Assembly: GCA_900155495.1 (NCBI GenBank)
Contig: FTLJ01000696.1
Location: forward strand, 1-58,395
DNA from: Porogramme epimiltina
Lineage: Eukaryota > Basidiomycota > Agaricomycetes > Polyporales > Polyporaceae
DNA length: 58,395 nt
Direction: 5' to 3'
A program made the position numbers and the translations under genes. This document shows, piece by piece, positions 25,414-36,467 of this stretch. Position 1 is the stretch's first letter. Each line of letters opens with the position of its first letter. Below the pieces are notes generated by a model. That model was not told the origin of the DNA and did not search any database. It saw only the letters and a list, made by a program, of their open reading frames with translations.

Positions 25414-26354
25414 CCCCGCCCGGCGGCGCGGGCGCGAAAACCGACGTGGAAGCAGAAGAAATCGCGCACGAACGCGCGTGTATACATCACTGTGTATCTT
25501 TGAAGACCAAACCCGAAGACCGTTTATAGGAGCCTCCCGCCCCCCGCGCGGCCCCTCGTAGCCGCCGGGACATCGCGTGGTGCCGTAGAGGGCTCGATGT
25601 ACATGATATGTATACAGTACTATCCCCAGCTCGTAGGGCTGACGACTAATCATTGGCTTTGATAACCCGCACTTGGGTGACCTCGACGAGCTCTGCTATC
25701 ATCTTCCGCAGCCTAGTCTAATGACTTGGCTACGGTACTACATTGTACATTGAGTTTCACCGCAACCGATCATTCGGTGTTCAGAGCGGCTTGGATCATT
25801 GACTCCAGGAAGTCACTTCGTATTTCTGAAGCATAATTCCAAGTCGGATCAGTAGTAGTCCGTCGTCTCGGGATACCGTTATTATACCTTCATCTTGCGG
25901 GACGGCGGTGTTTCCGCTGGTGTGTAAATGGAGTCAACGGGGCTGGGGAAGAGGTCATTATTGTGCCATAGACTGCATCAAGCCGCGCTTACCTGGATAG
26001 GACGGCCGTCCATGCGTCCTTATCATCCGATTCGCCACCGACTAACGTGTGGTCATCTCCGGAATCCCTCAACTCTTGATGAGTCTGTAGGATAGGATGC
26101 CAGATAGCATGAAGTTGATATACATGATGGAACTCGTCGAGATCTTGACTCGTAGGTCTTGAGTCCGTTCGCTTAGGAATTGACTAAAGAACCGATAGAG
26201 TTAACTTTATAGAAAAATGTGTTTAGCACAGGCTACCGAATACACACTTCAATAAAGCTTTCCAATAACTTTCTGGAAGAATAGATATTGCCAACGGATT
26301 CAATGCAAAGATTCTGCAAGTGTGGGATTGCAGCTATGAAAGTCCAAAGTGTCG
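25414..26354. other. Intergenic, nothing recognised
   Basis: Lower GC, many stops in all frames. Holds the 3' ends of two convergent genes; no RNA gene, repeat or exon chain seen. Confidence 0.5.
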
Positions 26355-27785
26355 CTAAATATCAAAGTATTTCGGATTAACGTTATCATGATCCTTAAGT
26401 TGGGAGCAGGTGAGGGACATACATAGTTTAACGGGTTCTAGACAGTATGCCGGCCTCAAACGAATCGAAAGGCGTTTGATTGACTGAGCAAAAATGCTCG
26501 CGGAGATGACTGGACCCAAGGTTACAATACAATGAGACTGTTTTAGGGAGTGAGCGTTCGTGAAAAGGTATACTGATAAACAACCACATACGTCGATGTC
26601 AAGCATTTCCAGCGTCTCGCGTCGTTCTCTTGACTCCGTGATGGTACTCAGACGTGTCATCTCTGACTCCATGTCCTCTCCTGTCGGCAGAAACAAGTCT
26701 GCAAGCCGTAACGTGTGGAGCTTCTTCATTTTCCAAATGAAGAGAACCAATTCCGATATGCGAAGATCGCATCCGACAAGAACCAGTTCGGAGACCCGAT
26801 TGAAGGCGGCAAATGCAAGCCCGCGAGCTTTTCGAGGATAGTGTGGTGCCAACTTAAACCAGCTATAGTGCAGGCTCCTTAGGTTGGGGAGGATATGGGC
26901 CACAGTTGCCGGATGTTGAAATGGGATGCACGATTGATCCGTGCCGGCCCTTCCGTCGAAGTGCAGCGTGCGTACAAATGCTGCAAGTTTGCGGTCGGAC
27001 ATGACTGTACGCACAAACATTGAGAATGTTGCAGAGCCACTGTGATGGAATTCTGCCACCCGATAGAGTGCCGCACGACTTTGAAAGAGGAGGTCTCGGC
27101 ATGTGAGGGCACAGGCTTTGAGCGTGCAGTATGCCCTCTGCCCGGTGCCGATGAACTGGACCAACACCATGACCACCTCGACTGGAAATTTCAGGTTTTG
27201 AAAGGAGGATGTGCGAATGTGCTTCATATTTAGCATGTCGCGAAAAGCTTTGCCGAGTCGCGATGGAAGGAGCCACGCTTCTTGCAGATTGTAGCGAAGT
27301 GACTCGGATATTGTAGTAACCCCCCCGGAATCCATGCTTCGGAATATACTTGTTATGATGTCTTCTGTGATATCACGTGCTAGTTGCGGGTCACTAGAGG
27401 GAGCACTGTTGTGATTCCCTGACAACAACCCTGTAGCGTATCGTGATGTAGAGTCTAAAACCTGCCAGGGTCCGTGAGGCATAGCATCGGAGGTCTGACA
27501 TTTAGATTTACTGACCTCCATTCTAATGGAGAGTGCTATCTTCATTCCATCTGAGACTTGCGGCTGTACAGTCAGATCGCGGTTCTTGGGACCTCCTTCA
27601 TGCTCAAAATCAGATAGAAGAGAGAGCTGAGATAGAGTGTGTATGTCTGAGTCGAGGCCGGAATCTAGCGACGACCAAATGGCTCTCGTGGGCAACAAGA
27701 CCTGGTGGGGCCCAGGGCGAACCTTCTTTGTCTGTGGTCGCGCTTTGCTTGTAAGGACCGCCCCCGGCGACTTCGGTGGACTCAT
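26355..27785 (-). CDS. F-box-like / leucine-rich-type protein
   Basis: A continuous 476-residue frame. Around residue ~200 it has the mushroom F-box-like signature, a hydrophobic start FPVEVVMVLVQFIG followed by TLKACALTCRDLLFQSR. The C-terminal half has irregular leucine-rich strands (LRSLHYSWF, VSELVLVGCDLR, LHTLRLADLFLP) as in many basidiomycete F-box proteins, which recruit substrates to SCF ubiquitin ligases. A likely intron with GTATGT and a ...AAACAG end lies inside the frame near 26540-26593. It is 54 nt with no stop, so spliced and unspliced forms are both open and the true protein may be 18 residues shorter. The first ~150 residues are disordered and the start is uncertain. Confidence 0.6.
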   Translation of the reverse strand: MSPPKSPGAVLTSKARPQTKKVRPGPHQVLLPTRAIWSSLDSGLDSDIHTLSQLSLLSDFEHEGGPKNRDLTVQPQVSDGMKIALSIRMEVSKSKCQTSDAMPHGPWQVLDSTSRYATGLLSGNHNSAPSSDPQLARDITEDIITSIFRSMDSGGVTTISESLRYNLQEAWLLPSRLGKAFRDMLNMKHIRTSSFQNLKFPVEVVMVLVQFIGTGQRAYCTLKACALTCRDLLFQSRAALYRVAEFHHSGSATFSMFVRTVMSDRKLAAFVRTLHFDGRAGTDQSCIPFQHPATVAHILPNLRSLHYSWFKLAPHYPRKARGLAFAAFNRVSELVLVGCDLRISELVLFIWKMKKLHTLRLADLFLPTGEDMESEMTRLSTITESRERRETLEMLDIDVCGCLSVYLFTNAHSLKQSHCIVTLGPVISASIFAQSIKRLSIRLRPAYCLEPVKLCMSLTCSQLKDHDNVNPKYFDI

Positions 27786-29256
27786 TCGATTTGTGATAGC
27801 CTGAGTGACTGCTCAAAACGCACGAATCAACGGACGTGCAAATAGCCCGATAGGATTGGGTAGTTTACTCACCGATAAATAGTGCTCTTAGGTCGTCTCA
27901 AAGCATAGATATGACGGAGTGGGCGTAGCCTGGCAACCTACACTGTCGTGAGAATCGAAGCCCTACACTCTCAGTGGAGGAGTATTGTCGGAATGTCGGA
28001 GCTCGAAACTACTGGTGGTGCCGGTAGTGAGTATTTGGTAGTCGTTCTGATTCGAGCGCACCTGATTGATGCCAGGCACTATGCAAACAGGGTGCGATGG
28101 ATAAAAGCGATACCCAATTGTATTGAACAACGCAAGACCTCTAATCAACAACTACTGCATTCTGATTTCGCGTCTGGTTGGAACTCTCTCGCGGTGATAT
28201 TACGATGTCCTCGAGATATGCAGAGAGTGCGGGCAGAGCGTTAGCAGGGCATGAACGACGTGACAGACTCCAGGGATAATACATCCATGCTTAACGCACG
28301 GCGTCTTCGCCCCTGTGTCTTCCAGTGCTAGCGCGCTGCCCGAAGTGAAAAAGAGAGGGGGTGGACAGAAACATACCTGTAGACCTTCGGGAGCATAACA
28401 TGCCCCAACGGCGGACGTTTCACAACTAATAAGCCTGTGAAATAGGCCTCGCCCCGGTAATCTCTGTGCATATTGATAGGGTATGCCAGTAAAGTGGACA
28501 CCCTGACCTCCCCAATGTTGAACGGCACTGTCATCTCGTGGTCTGAGACATACGCATTCAGAGGACCGACCATTCAAGTTCTCGAGGTCACCTTTGAGGA
28601 GGTCAGAGAGTAGACTAGCTTGGTTTCTGAGGAATTTTAGTGAGTGAGCAACCGAGTCAATATGAAAGAAAGGATGGAGAGGACGACGGTCCGGAGAATG
28701 TGTAGATGAGATGAAGGTTGGAGTGGCTTAAACCTCCAAAAATACAGTTTACCCTTAAAGTCTGCCTGGATTTAGGAGGACAGCACGTCCTTCGCTCGAC
28801 TCTTCTTCGTTGTAGTCTTCGTTCTGGACGACTTGTAGGGGCTAGCAGCAGCCTGTGAGTAGTAGAGGAGGCTAACTTCGACAACGCATGTATGGCGGTC
28901 ACCTGGAGCGCCGAGTTCTCAACATGTATGTCCAACATGGAATAGGCAAGAGATAGTCGATCGGTTTCCGGGGACATCCGACTGACGTCATTAGGCTTGG
29001 TAACACTCTCGTGGATATCTGTACACGTAGTTATAATTCTCAACAATGTGCTTGTGAATGCCCTATTCAAAGCACCCGCTACGCTTTCGATTCGATCCCT
29101 GCATGTTTCGACACCACTATCGCGACAGTGAGTTGGTTTTTGGTACGATACTACCCGTGTATTTCTGCCCCTCAGTGACAGGAGTGCGACATCCTTCACG
29201 CAAGGCTAGACTCAGGTGTCAGTACACAGGATATACGCTAGTGCATTATGCTACGC
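27786..29256. other. Intergenic, no supported gene
   Basis: Frames up to 180 residues exist on the minus strand (28657-29199) but have no recognisable domain, unconvincing composition and no clear splice partner. No RNA gene or repeat was found. Confidence 0.4.
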
Positions 29257-30038
29257 TCACCTCACGATGGCCTCGATCTCAAAAAGCGCATCGAGGGGGA
29301 GCCGCGCGACCTCCACTGCTGAGCGCGCGGGCGTGTGGCCCCCAAAGAACTCGGCATAGACCGCGTTCACGGCCTTGAAGTCGTCCATCGACTTGAGGAA
29401 GACCTAGACGCGTCAAGCGTCAGAAAGCGTGCGACAAGGCGGCGCAATGAGCATGAAGGGGATAGAAACCAGAAAGGCGAAGAAGAACAACAGGACACAC
29501 CGTAGTCTTAACGACTTTCCCGACTTCGCTCCCGCCAGCCTCGATGACTGCCTTCATGTTCTTGAGTGCCTGACGCGCCTGCGCCTCGACGCCGCCCTCA
29601 ACCTGCAAGCGCAGCACGCCCGCGCGCCGAGGACTAATGAGCACGAGCGACGCGGCGCGCATAGAGGAGGCAGACGCACCATCTTGCCCGACGCGGGGTC
29701 GAGCCCAAGCGAGCCGGAGCAGAAGAGCAGGCCGCCGACGCGCACGGCCTGCGTGTACGGGCCCACCGCGGCGGGTGCGTCTGCGTGGACACGGGGGTGG
29801 GCTAGTCAAACACGTGCCCGGCGCAGAGGAGGAGTCAGAGGGCAGGCTCACTGGGGGTGGAGACGAGAGAGAGAGACGGGTGGGTGCTGGTGCTCATTGT
29901 GCGTGCGTGGGGCGAGGGCTGAGAGAGGTGGGAGCGATGGCCGGTTTGGGTGGTGGACGCGGTGAGGATGCGATGGAGGAGAGGGCGAGGGACGGCCTGG
30001 CGGGGTGCGCGAAAGATGAAGCGCGATGACATCGACAT
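29257..30038 (-). CDS. RidA/YjgF/UK114-family reactive-imine deaminase, mitochondrial form
   Basis: Four exons (30038-29852, 29780-29680, 29602-29501, 29403-29257) join to 178 residues. RidA proteins hydrolyse 2-aminoacrylate and related imines and protect PLP enzymes. Key residues are in place: VGPYTQA with Tyr71, [12 protein letters not shown] with Arg157, and FEIEAI with Glu174. The core is about 120 residues. The N-terminal ~48 residues ([15 protein letters not shown]...) are Arg-rich and amphipathic without acids, a typical mitochondrial presequence. A second in-frame ATG (MSTSTH, about codon 48) could start a cytosolic form. The frame ends at TGA directly after the final Arg; that TGA overlaps a GTGAGC donor-like string, so a further exon cannot be fully excluded. 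Confidence 0.9.
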
Positions 30039-30142
30039 TATGGCGACTGCGCTCGGCCACAGGCAGAAGGAGGCAATCGGAGAAGGCAAGTGCTCAGCGC
30101 TCAGCGCTGAGGTTGTAACTGTGTGTGAATGTTATATCTACG

Positions 30143-30229
30143 TCTCTGGTAGTATATCGGTTAGTACACGCGCCTGTCAAGGCATGTTCCTGAACGCGCG
30201 AAAGCGGGGTTCGACTCCCCGCCAGAGAG
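30143..30229 (+). tRNA. tRNA-Asp (GTC) with a 15-nt intron
   Basis: All arms fold. Acceptor TCTCTGG (30143-30149) pairs with CCAGAGA (30222-30228), followed by discriminator G30229. The D stem is GTAT/GTAC. The anticodon stem CGCGC (30169-30173) pairs with GCGCG (30196-30200), and the T arm is CGGGG-TTCGACT-CCCCG (30205-30221). The anticodon GTC is 30176-30178. A 15-nt intron (30180-30194) sits at the canonical position one base after the anticodon. Confidence 0.93.
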
Positions 30230-30250
30230 ATATTGACCTCTCCGTCATAA

Positions 30251-30255
30251 TTTTT
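30251..30255 (+). terminator. RNA polymerase III terminator (T5)
   Basis: A run of five T on the coding strand begins 22 bp after the mature tRNA-Asp 3' end, the usual Pol III stop. Confidence 0.7.
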
Positions 30256-30542
30256 GCTTGAATGGTATATATATCGTATCAAAGAGACACACTGACTTTA
30301 TAAATTGAGAAGCTATGTATCCTACCCAGATCATGCGGCACAATAATGCGTACTCAGCCTCAAGTACCCTCGATCATAACGACTTCTCTTCCTACCTAGA
30401 CACTAAGGACGGTAGAGCCATTCCGCTTTCACTATCCTGGCCTCACATTCGGAAATGTTTCCCAGCGCATGTGGTAGAGCCGTAGGAGCGAGTATCCCCT
30501 CCACTGTTCGGGAGTCTGGCTGCCCTAAGGGGTTTCTCTCCC

Positions 30543-33372
30543 CTAAGTCGACAGGCCAAAGTCCGTGGGCGGTTGGGTGTCGCATACAAACGCTTCCAAA
30601 ACAACGTCGTTTCCAATGTTGAGCGTCGGCTCCCGTTCTGCCGGTATTGGTCCCTGGTGCTGCTCTATGGCGCCGACTTGGTGAACCAGTGAGTGGATGA
30701 CGGGCGTAGCATAGCCCGAGCTTTCGAACGGGATGGAGGCGGGGAATGGTAGCAACGGGAGCGACGAGAGAGCTCCACCGTCGATGTCCATCTCCCAGCC
30801 CCCGCCTGCATGATTGCCACCACCTGCATCGCCCAATCCCCCAAAGCTAGTACACCCTCCAACAGGATCCGCCACCAGCCCAAACGTGCCAGGTTCGCGT
30901 TGTTCCCACTGCGCCGCAGGCCCTCCAGATCTGAACCGCTCGTCCCAGCGGCCCACACGCCTTAACGCGGCGAGGATCTGGATCGCCCTGCTCGGCGCCC
31001 TAGCCCCCGCCTCGCCGTAGATGGCGTTGGCGTCGCGCGCGGCTGCAAGCGTCACGACCGCCCGATCGATGAGGGCGAGCAGCTCGCATGCGCGTGGGTG
31101 CGGCGGGTCGATATCCGGGGAAAGGCCGCCTACGAGTGCGACGGCGGCGTCGAAGACGAAATAGACGTAATGGAAGAGGAAGGTAGGCATTGGGGGTGCG
31201 GGGTCGAGGCGCGCGGCCTCATCGTGCGCGTCGCAAATAACGCGTATGAGCTCGGCCGCGACCTCGAGGCAACGCTCAAAGGGCTGAGTTGGATCGGCTG
31301 GCGAGGGCGGCGAGATTGCCGGTGTTGCATTGGCGTGGGGGCTCTGTGCACCAGGACGCGAGATGGAGGTCGAGGGCGCTGGGAGGTTCGACACTTGGAT
31401 GCAGCGCATGCGGTATAGGTTCACAAGCCCACCCAGCCAGTAGGCAGCACAGGCATGTCGTTGAAAGGCGACTCCGCGCTCCTTCCACGTGGGGCTCTTT
31501 GGTGGCGGGTGGGGGATGCGCCAGTTGAGTGATGGGTGGAGTTTGGAGAGCCAGCGCTGATACTTGCTCTCGATCTTCTCAAGAGAAGGACATTTGAGCG
31601 ATTCTACTTTGAATCCCTGAATAGCATTGTAAGATGGTTATTACAGATGCTACAGGCACAAACAGGTGGACTAACGTGAATTATTGTTTCTTCAACAAGT
31701 TCCATCAGGACAATGAATGCATGTTGGTAATGCATCCACGGGTTTTCTGACGCATCCCCATGGTGCTTACCGGGCACCATTCTCACATCGAAAGACCCGT
31801 ACGCGGCCATTGGAGGCCTCCCTAGGACGAGCGAATACATCCTTGTAAACGACGGATGAGCATCTCGCATCCCACTGAATCAGAGCCACTCACCTATCTG
31901 TTGTAGCAAGCATCCACCAAGACAGCAGACGGATCTCGCGCTCGACCTTGTTCATCTTCTCCCACTTCTCCCCACTGGGATCCCGATGGAGCCCTGCCGC
32001 CTGCGCACGCCGGATGGCTGCCCCGGTCAGCTTCCACGCGTCGCTCACTCGGCCGCGGTCGGTCAGGTAGCACCCGTACAGCGAGGCTGCGATGGAGCTC
32101 AGCGCCACCCCGTGAGCGATGTTCTGCGTGGGGGCACACGAGTACCCGGGCGAGCTTATCGCCACGTCCTCGATGAGCCGCCGTGTCTCCATCGCGGCGC
32201 GGAAGTAGTCGTCGGCTGAGGTGCCAATGAGCCGTCGCGGCGCGAGCATGAGCACGGAGAAGAGGAGGAGGAGCCAGTGCGGGTTGATGTCGCGCGCGCA
32301 GCGTTCGCACTGGCCCTGTCGAAGTGGTGACGGAGGGGGCCCGCCCACGCAGACGCAGCGGAGATTGAGGTAGGTCCACATCTGCGCGCAAGATGTTTTG
32401 AACCAAGACTCCGGAAGGCCGAAGACCCAATCGCGCTCTCGAAAGAAGGCTTCGACGAGGGTGTCACATATCGGGCGGGATGGGAGTCTTGAAGCAAGTT
32501 GGCGGATGGGTTCTAATAGTGGGTTGTCGAACCGAGCAACGTTGCTAAGTGGCCCTGACTCTGGTGTCGACTGGGCAAAGGGAGGAGCGTTCATGTTTTC
32601 GAGCTTCAGAGGGTGTGTAAGATCCTGGGGTGGAGATTTAATGGGGTGCATAGACCGACCTTATACAACTCGCACAGCAGGGTGCCCCCACCAATGTACT
32701 CATCTAGGGGTGCAAGAGCGAGGCGTGCCATATTGACTACCGTAAGATTGACAGGGGCATCATCGGCTATTGCAGTGTCTGCGGGACATTTTAGGAAGGG
32801 TTCTCGACAAGAGGAAGGAGACAGCCTGAGTTCACCGTCATCCTCGGTATTATTGGCAACCCGCCAACTTTGGTCCGGAAAGACGGTCGCTGTGTCCCCC
32901 GCTTCTCCGGAATGAATGGCTCTTTCAGCGTTCCGGAAGATGAGCCTATTTTGACGGTCTACAGTCTCTTCAAGGATAGCGATCTTCGCAGAAAGGGCGA
33001 TAATGGTGCTCTCTTGCAGAGTAGTTGGTGCCCCGTTTGGAAGGCGTTGTGGTAGCGGCCGGGCAACAATGGGTTCCCACCTGCATAGTTCAGGAATGCC
33101 TCGTGAGACACATGAGCTACACGGGATTTGACGGTCGCATTTCTAGGAATAGGGAGTCAGCGATATGACCCTGAACACGACGGTCTATAGTGGAGCTGGG
33201 AAAGTAGAGAGGAGCAACACGATTCAAACAACGTAGCAACCGAGCAACAATAGCTGAACAGGCTTACCTGACGCCGACGAGCGCACTCTACGCAACTCAA
33301 TCTCTGTCGTTGTTTCCTGCGTTTGCCTTTGCTGGGTGGAGCAGTGGTGCCCTCTGGCGGGGTACCTGCCAT
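30543..33372 (-). CDS. Zn2Cys6 fungal transcription factor
   Basis: Five exons (33372-33268, 33142-32660, 32603-31894, 31841-31676, 31616-30543) join to 845 residues. The DNA-binding binuclear cluster has Cys27, 30, 37, 43, 46 and 55 (CVECARRRQKCDRQIPC, then CVSRGIPELC). It is preceded by a basic KGKRRKQRQR stretch and split by an intron after Gln35. A short dimerisation coiled coil follows (about residue 75: ALSAKIAILEETVDRQ). The middle is the fungal-specific transcription-factor domain, with ATTDRMYSLVLGRPPM as its conserved core. The C-terminal ~250 residues are helical then Gly-rich. The DNA target is unknown and no cluster of metabolic genes adjoins it. The 32659 intron has a weak GTCGGT donor, so its ends are approximate. 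Confidence 0.85.
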
Positions 33373-34389
33373 GGTCGTTGTGAAGAAGCCAGTCGGGGAT
33401 AGCGTGAGTATGGACGATGAGCAAAAGGCTGAGGGGTTGAAATAGGGACACGCCGGCAAGACTGCATTCCGGCATTGGGGATACTTTGGCAGTTGGCGAA
33501 GCTCCTAGCTGATGGGTGGGTCAAGTTGGGATCAGCTTAGCAGCAAATAGAATCTAAACAAGAGGAAAAGAATGGGTTTGCGCTTCCACCGCGCGCCTAC
33601 CACCTTACGAGAAGGAAGTACGTGCTAACTCCTATCCTAGGCGGACCGCCTATTAAACCCTAAAGGCCATGGAGACCCAAGGATGCGTAATAATATCTCT
33701 CACCTCTGGTCGTCCGCGGGGGAAACTGACCTCAGGTGGATCGCCACTATGCCGCAGTACACTGCGCGCTGACAAACGTTCTCTGAGGTGAGCGTGCTCG
33801 ACTGGAAGAGTGTACGCTACGCGTCTACATTTGAGAACTGGTGTCGATGAGGGCATCGAAGCCACACAGCGGCAAACTGTCCAAAGGAGGGAGACTCTGT
33901 GACCAGGAATAGAAAAGCCGCCCATGCGGGAGCCGGGCGGGAGAGATGTGAGCTGTGAAAATGCGTACGCAACGCCTGTCAGCGGCACTGCTTCTTGAAC
34001 GGGCAGGGTCGGAGGCGTGGGACACGCACCTTTGCAATGCCGTCATTGTTGGTCAAGCTGAGCACGCCCATGCCCAGAAACGCCTCTATGGGAGGGATGG
34101 ACTGTGTGGCGTGAGTGCAGAAAGCCGGGGTGCGGTGGCAGCAAGCCGAGAGTAACCCGGAAAAACACTAACCACGGCGCGAAGTTCTTACACTACTAGG
34201 AACAGTGTCTGCCGCTGTCAGATTGCGCGCCCCCAAAGTAGAAGTAGATAGCTGAGATGGTATTCAAGATCAAGCTCACATACAGAGGCCTACTGCACAC
34301 GACAGTACATGCATCATAGCCTACACCATGTGCCTACCAACCCAACGATCGGTCAGCATACTGGTCGATAAGCGTGTAGTGAAACTTAC
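33373..34389. other. Intergenic, nothing recognised
   Basis: Promoter of the transcription factor and 3' flank of copy A. Several frames up to ~110 residues on the minus strand lack domains or splice partners. I searched specifically for a further degenerate copy of the paralogue family's C-terminal module and did not find one. Confidence 0.45.
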
Positions 34390-36207
34390 TTATGATCCCT
34401 TAGCCGAAGCTGCGGCAGCGCGTTGTTTGAGCCCTTCAACAATAAGAAGGCGCGCGGCCACGTCCAAACCCGCCCCCGCAAGGCTATTCTCGAACCTGTC
34501 GAGCGCGCTTTCTGGGAGCCTCCCGAGGGCCTCCATCCGCGCCTCGTCAATAATGCCAACGCCCTTGACAACGTCCGCGAGATCCTCGGAGAGGCCGATC
34601 TCCGTCAGGAAGCGGCTGACGGCGTCGTACGGCTTTGACCTCTTCGATATACGCTTGCCGCTGGAAGAGTGCAACGAGGTCACAGCCGCCGATGCTGACG
34701 GAGGTGTGGTGTCGACCTTGGGCTTTCCCCGCGTTTGAGAGGCCTGGTCCGCGTGCTCTGGTGTAGCACCCCGTTGTGGGTTCATGGCAGCCACGCTGTT
34801 GAGATGAAAGTTTCCCATCACATGCTTGGTGAAGTAGCCGAGGCCATTACCGGGCCCTGTCTTAATTATCTGAACACGGGATGGGGTTTAGCAGGTCCCA
34901 GCGTCCCGACAATGCCTCATACCTTGCCCTGATCACAGCTGGTGCACTTGAGAGTCCACTCCGAAGCATCGGGTACACTGTAGTACAGTTCCACATCCAA
35001 CGGGGCGTATCTCTTCTTGAGTTCCATAATCCCCTTGGCGAGCCAATTTGGAGGCTAAGAAGACGTCGGCGATGACAAGACAGTGTGAAGTCACCCCAGA
35101 GGCTACTCACTGTCAGCTGTGCATTATTTCCATGCCCATTCCGTCCTGCTGAGTCCCTTTCGAGTGCACCATTGTAACGCCGGAAGGCGGCCGGTTCAGA
35201 ACGACGAACAGGAGACTTATGTGATTTACGAGGCGGTCCCACTTTCGTTGAGTGGCTGGCTTCCGCTGCTCGCTTTGGTCCAGTCTTAGGGCGTGGCGGC
35301 ACCTCGACAGAGTCTAGCTGAAGACGCGGCTCTGTTCCCCGTCGAGGAAGACTGGGCTTATCGGCTCCGCCGCCTGGGACGTCGTCATCGCCGGATGATA
35401 TGTAAGTAATGTCCTCTTTCTCGTCCAAGCGACCTGGCGAAAGGTGATGTGGATGGAGATCACCAGAGCCGCGAGGTCGCGCCGAAGAATCAGGAGAAAG
35501 GGATCTGCGGGCCTCTTCGATTCTACTGAGGATGGCCGCGTAGATACATGACGGAGGGTCTAACACTCACGTGATGCATCCCCCTTCCGCCTAGCTGACT
35601 TGCGCGGTCTGGCATCCACCTGCCCATCATCGTCTTCCTCTTTTACGAAGTCTCGGTCACCTCGTTTGCGAGTAGAGGTATCCTTGCCCGCTGAGACAGC
35701 GCGCGTGGAATGACCTTGAGACGCGGTAAGACTTGGAGGGGGCGCCATGCTAGCTGCAGCCGCTGCCGCGGTTGCGCGCCTCAGGCTCGAATTCGCCGAG
35801 AACCCTCGAGGCAACGGCAGTCGTGCTGCGGTGGGAACGCTATCTACATTGTCTGCTCTAAAGACTGAGGTGAGAGGGGCATGAGATTGAGGGCGACGCG
35901 ACTTACCGATCCATACCCGACTCGCCTGCGTCTCGGGCCTACGCGGGCTACACGGCACCGGTTGAGGTAAGTCGAACGGCGCTCGAGCAGTGAGGAAACG
36001 GGCGATCTGCCTGTGCCACGCCCGGCCCCAGGACTCGTCGGAAGAGGTGATCGGAGACCTGCGTTCAACTTTAGACGCCCAGTCACCAACCCTCCTTCCA
36101 GAATCGGCTACAGCTCCGGTCCGGTGATCCCGCCGGACTTCGTCTTCGCTGCGAGGAAAGGAACTTCGAGAACCCGCAGCTGGTGTTGCTGCGGCGAAAC
36201 CGGCCAT
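34390..36207 (-). CDS. Paralogue copy A: split C2H2-finger + SAM-like protein (unknown family)
   Basis: Five exons (36207-35907, 35864-35571, 35514-35111, 35054-34923, 34869-34390) join to 536 residues. In order: a disordered N-terminus; a basic motif RPRKSARRKG just after VKEEDDD (a psi-K-x-E SUMO-acceptor consensus); DITYISSGDDD (233-243); a segment starting PPNWLAKG; a finger with Cys370, Cys373, His393, His399 preceded by WTLK; and a helical module (458-530) reading FLTEIGLSEDLADVVKGVGI, later GLDVAARLLIVEGL. An intron splits the finger four residues after the second Cys. The exon-3 acceptor (CGAAG) was fixed by alignment with copy B (SQARRS versus SQTRKS). Its closest relative is copy B, 260 bp upstream on the same strand. 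A nuclear, DNA- or chromatin-linked role is inference only. Confidence 0.72.
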
Positions 36208-36467
36208 AAATTTTCAGATGGCACAGAAGTTGTCATATCGTGCAGCTTAGCACTAGCCTAGCAGTGACGCCGGCACTTGAAACTTGACAGGGAGCAGCAG
36301 AAGGGGTCGGAGAAAGTTCAATTCAAGATCGGATTCGACTTCACAAGATCGAGTGGTATATGAGCGTACAAGCGTTACTTTATCCAAACTTCCCCCGTTC
36401 CATGATTTAGCAGTGAAAGTTTTATCAACGAAGGGAGTGACAACTCACAAGAAGTTCACGTTGTCAT

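Noticed and set aside
28657..29199. 180-codon minus-strand frame
   Set aside because: No recognisable domain, no neighbour exons in phase, unremarkable composition.
33653..34200. Searched for a fifth, degenerate copy of the paralogue module
   Set aside because: No FL-E...RM-AL...GL-RA pattern in any frame.
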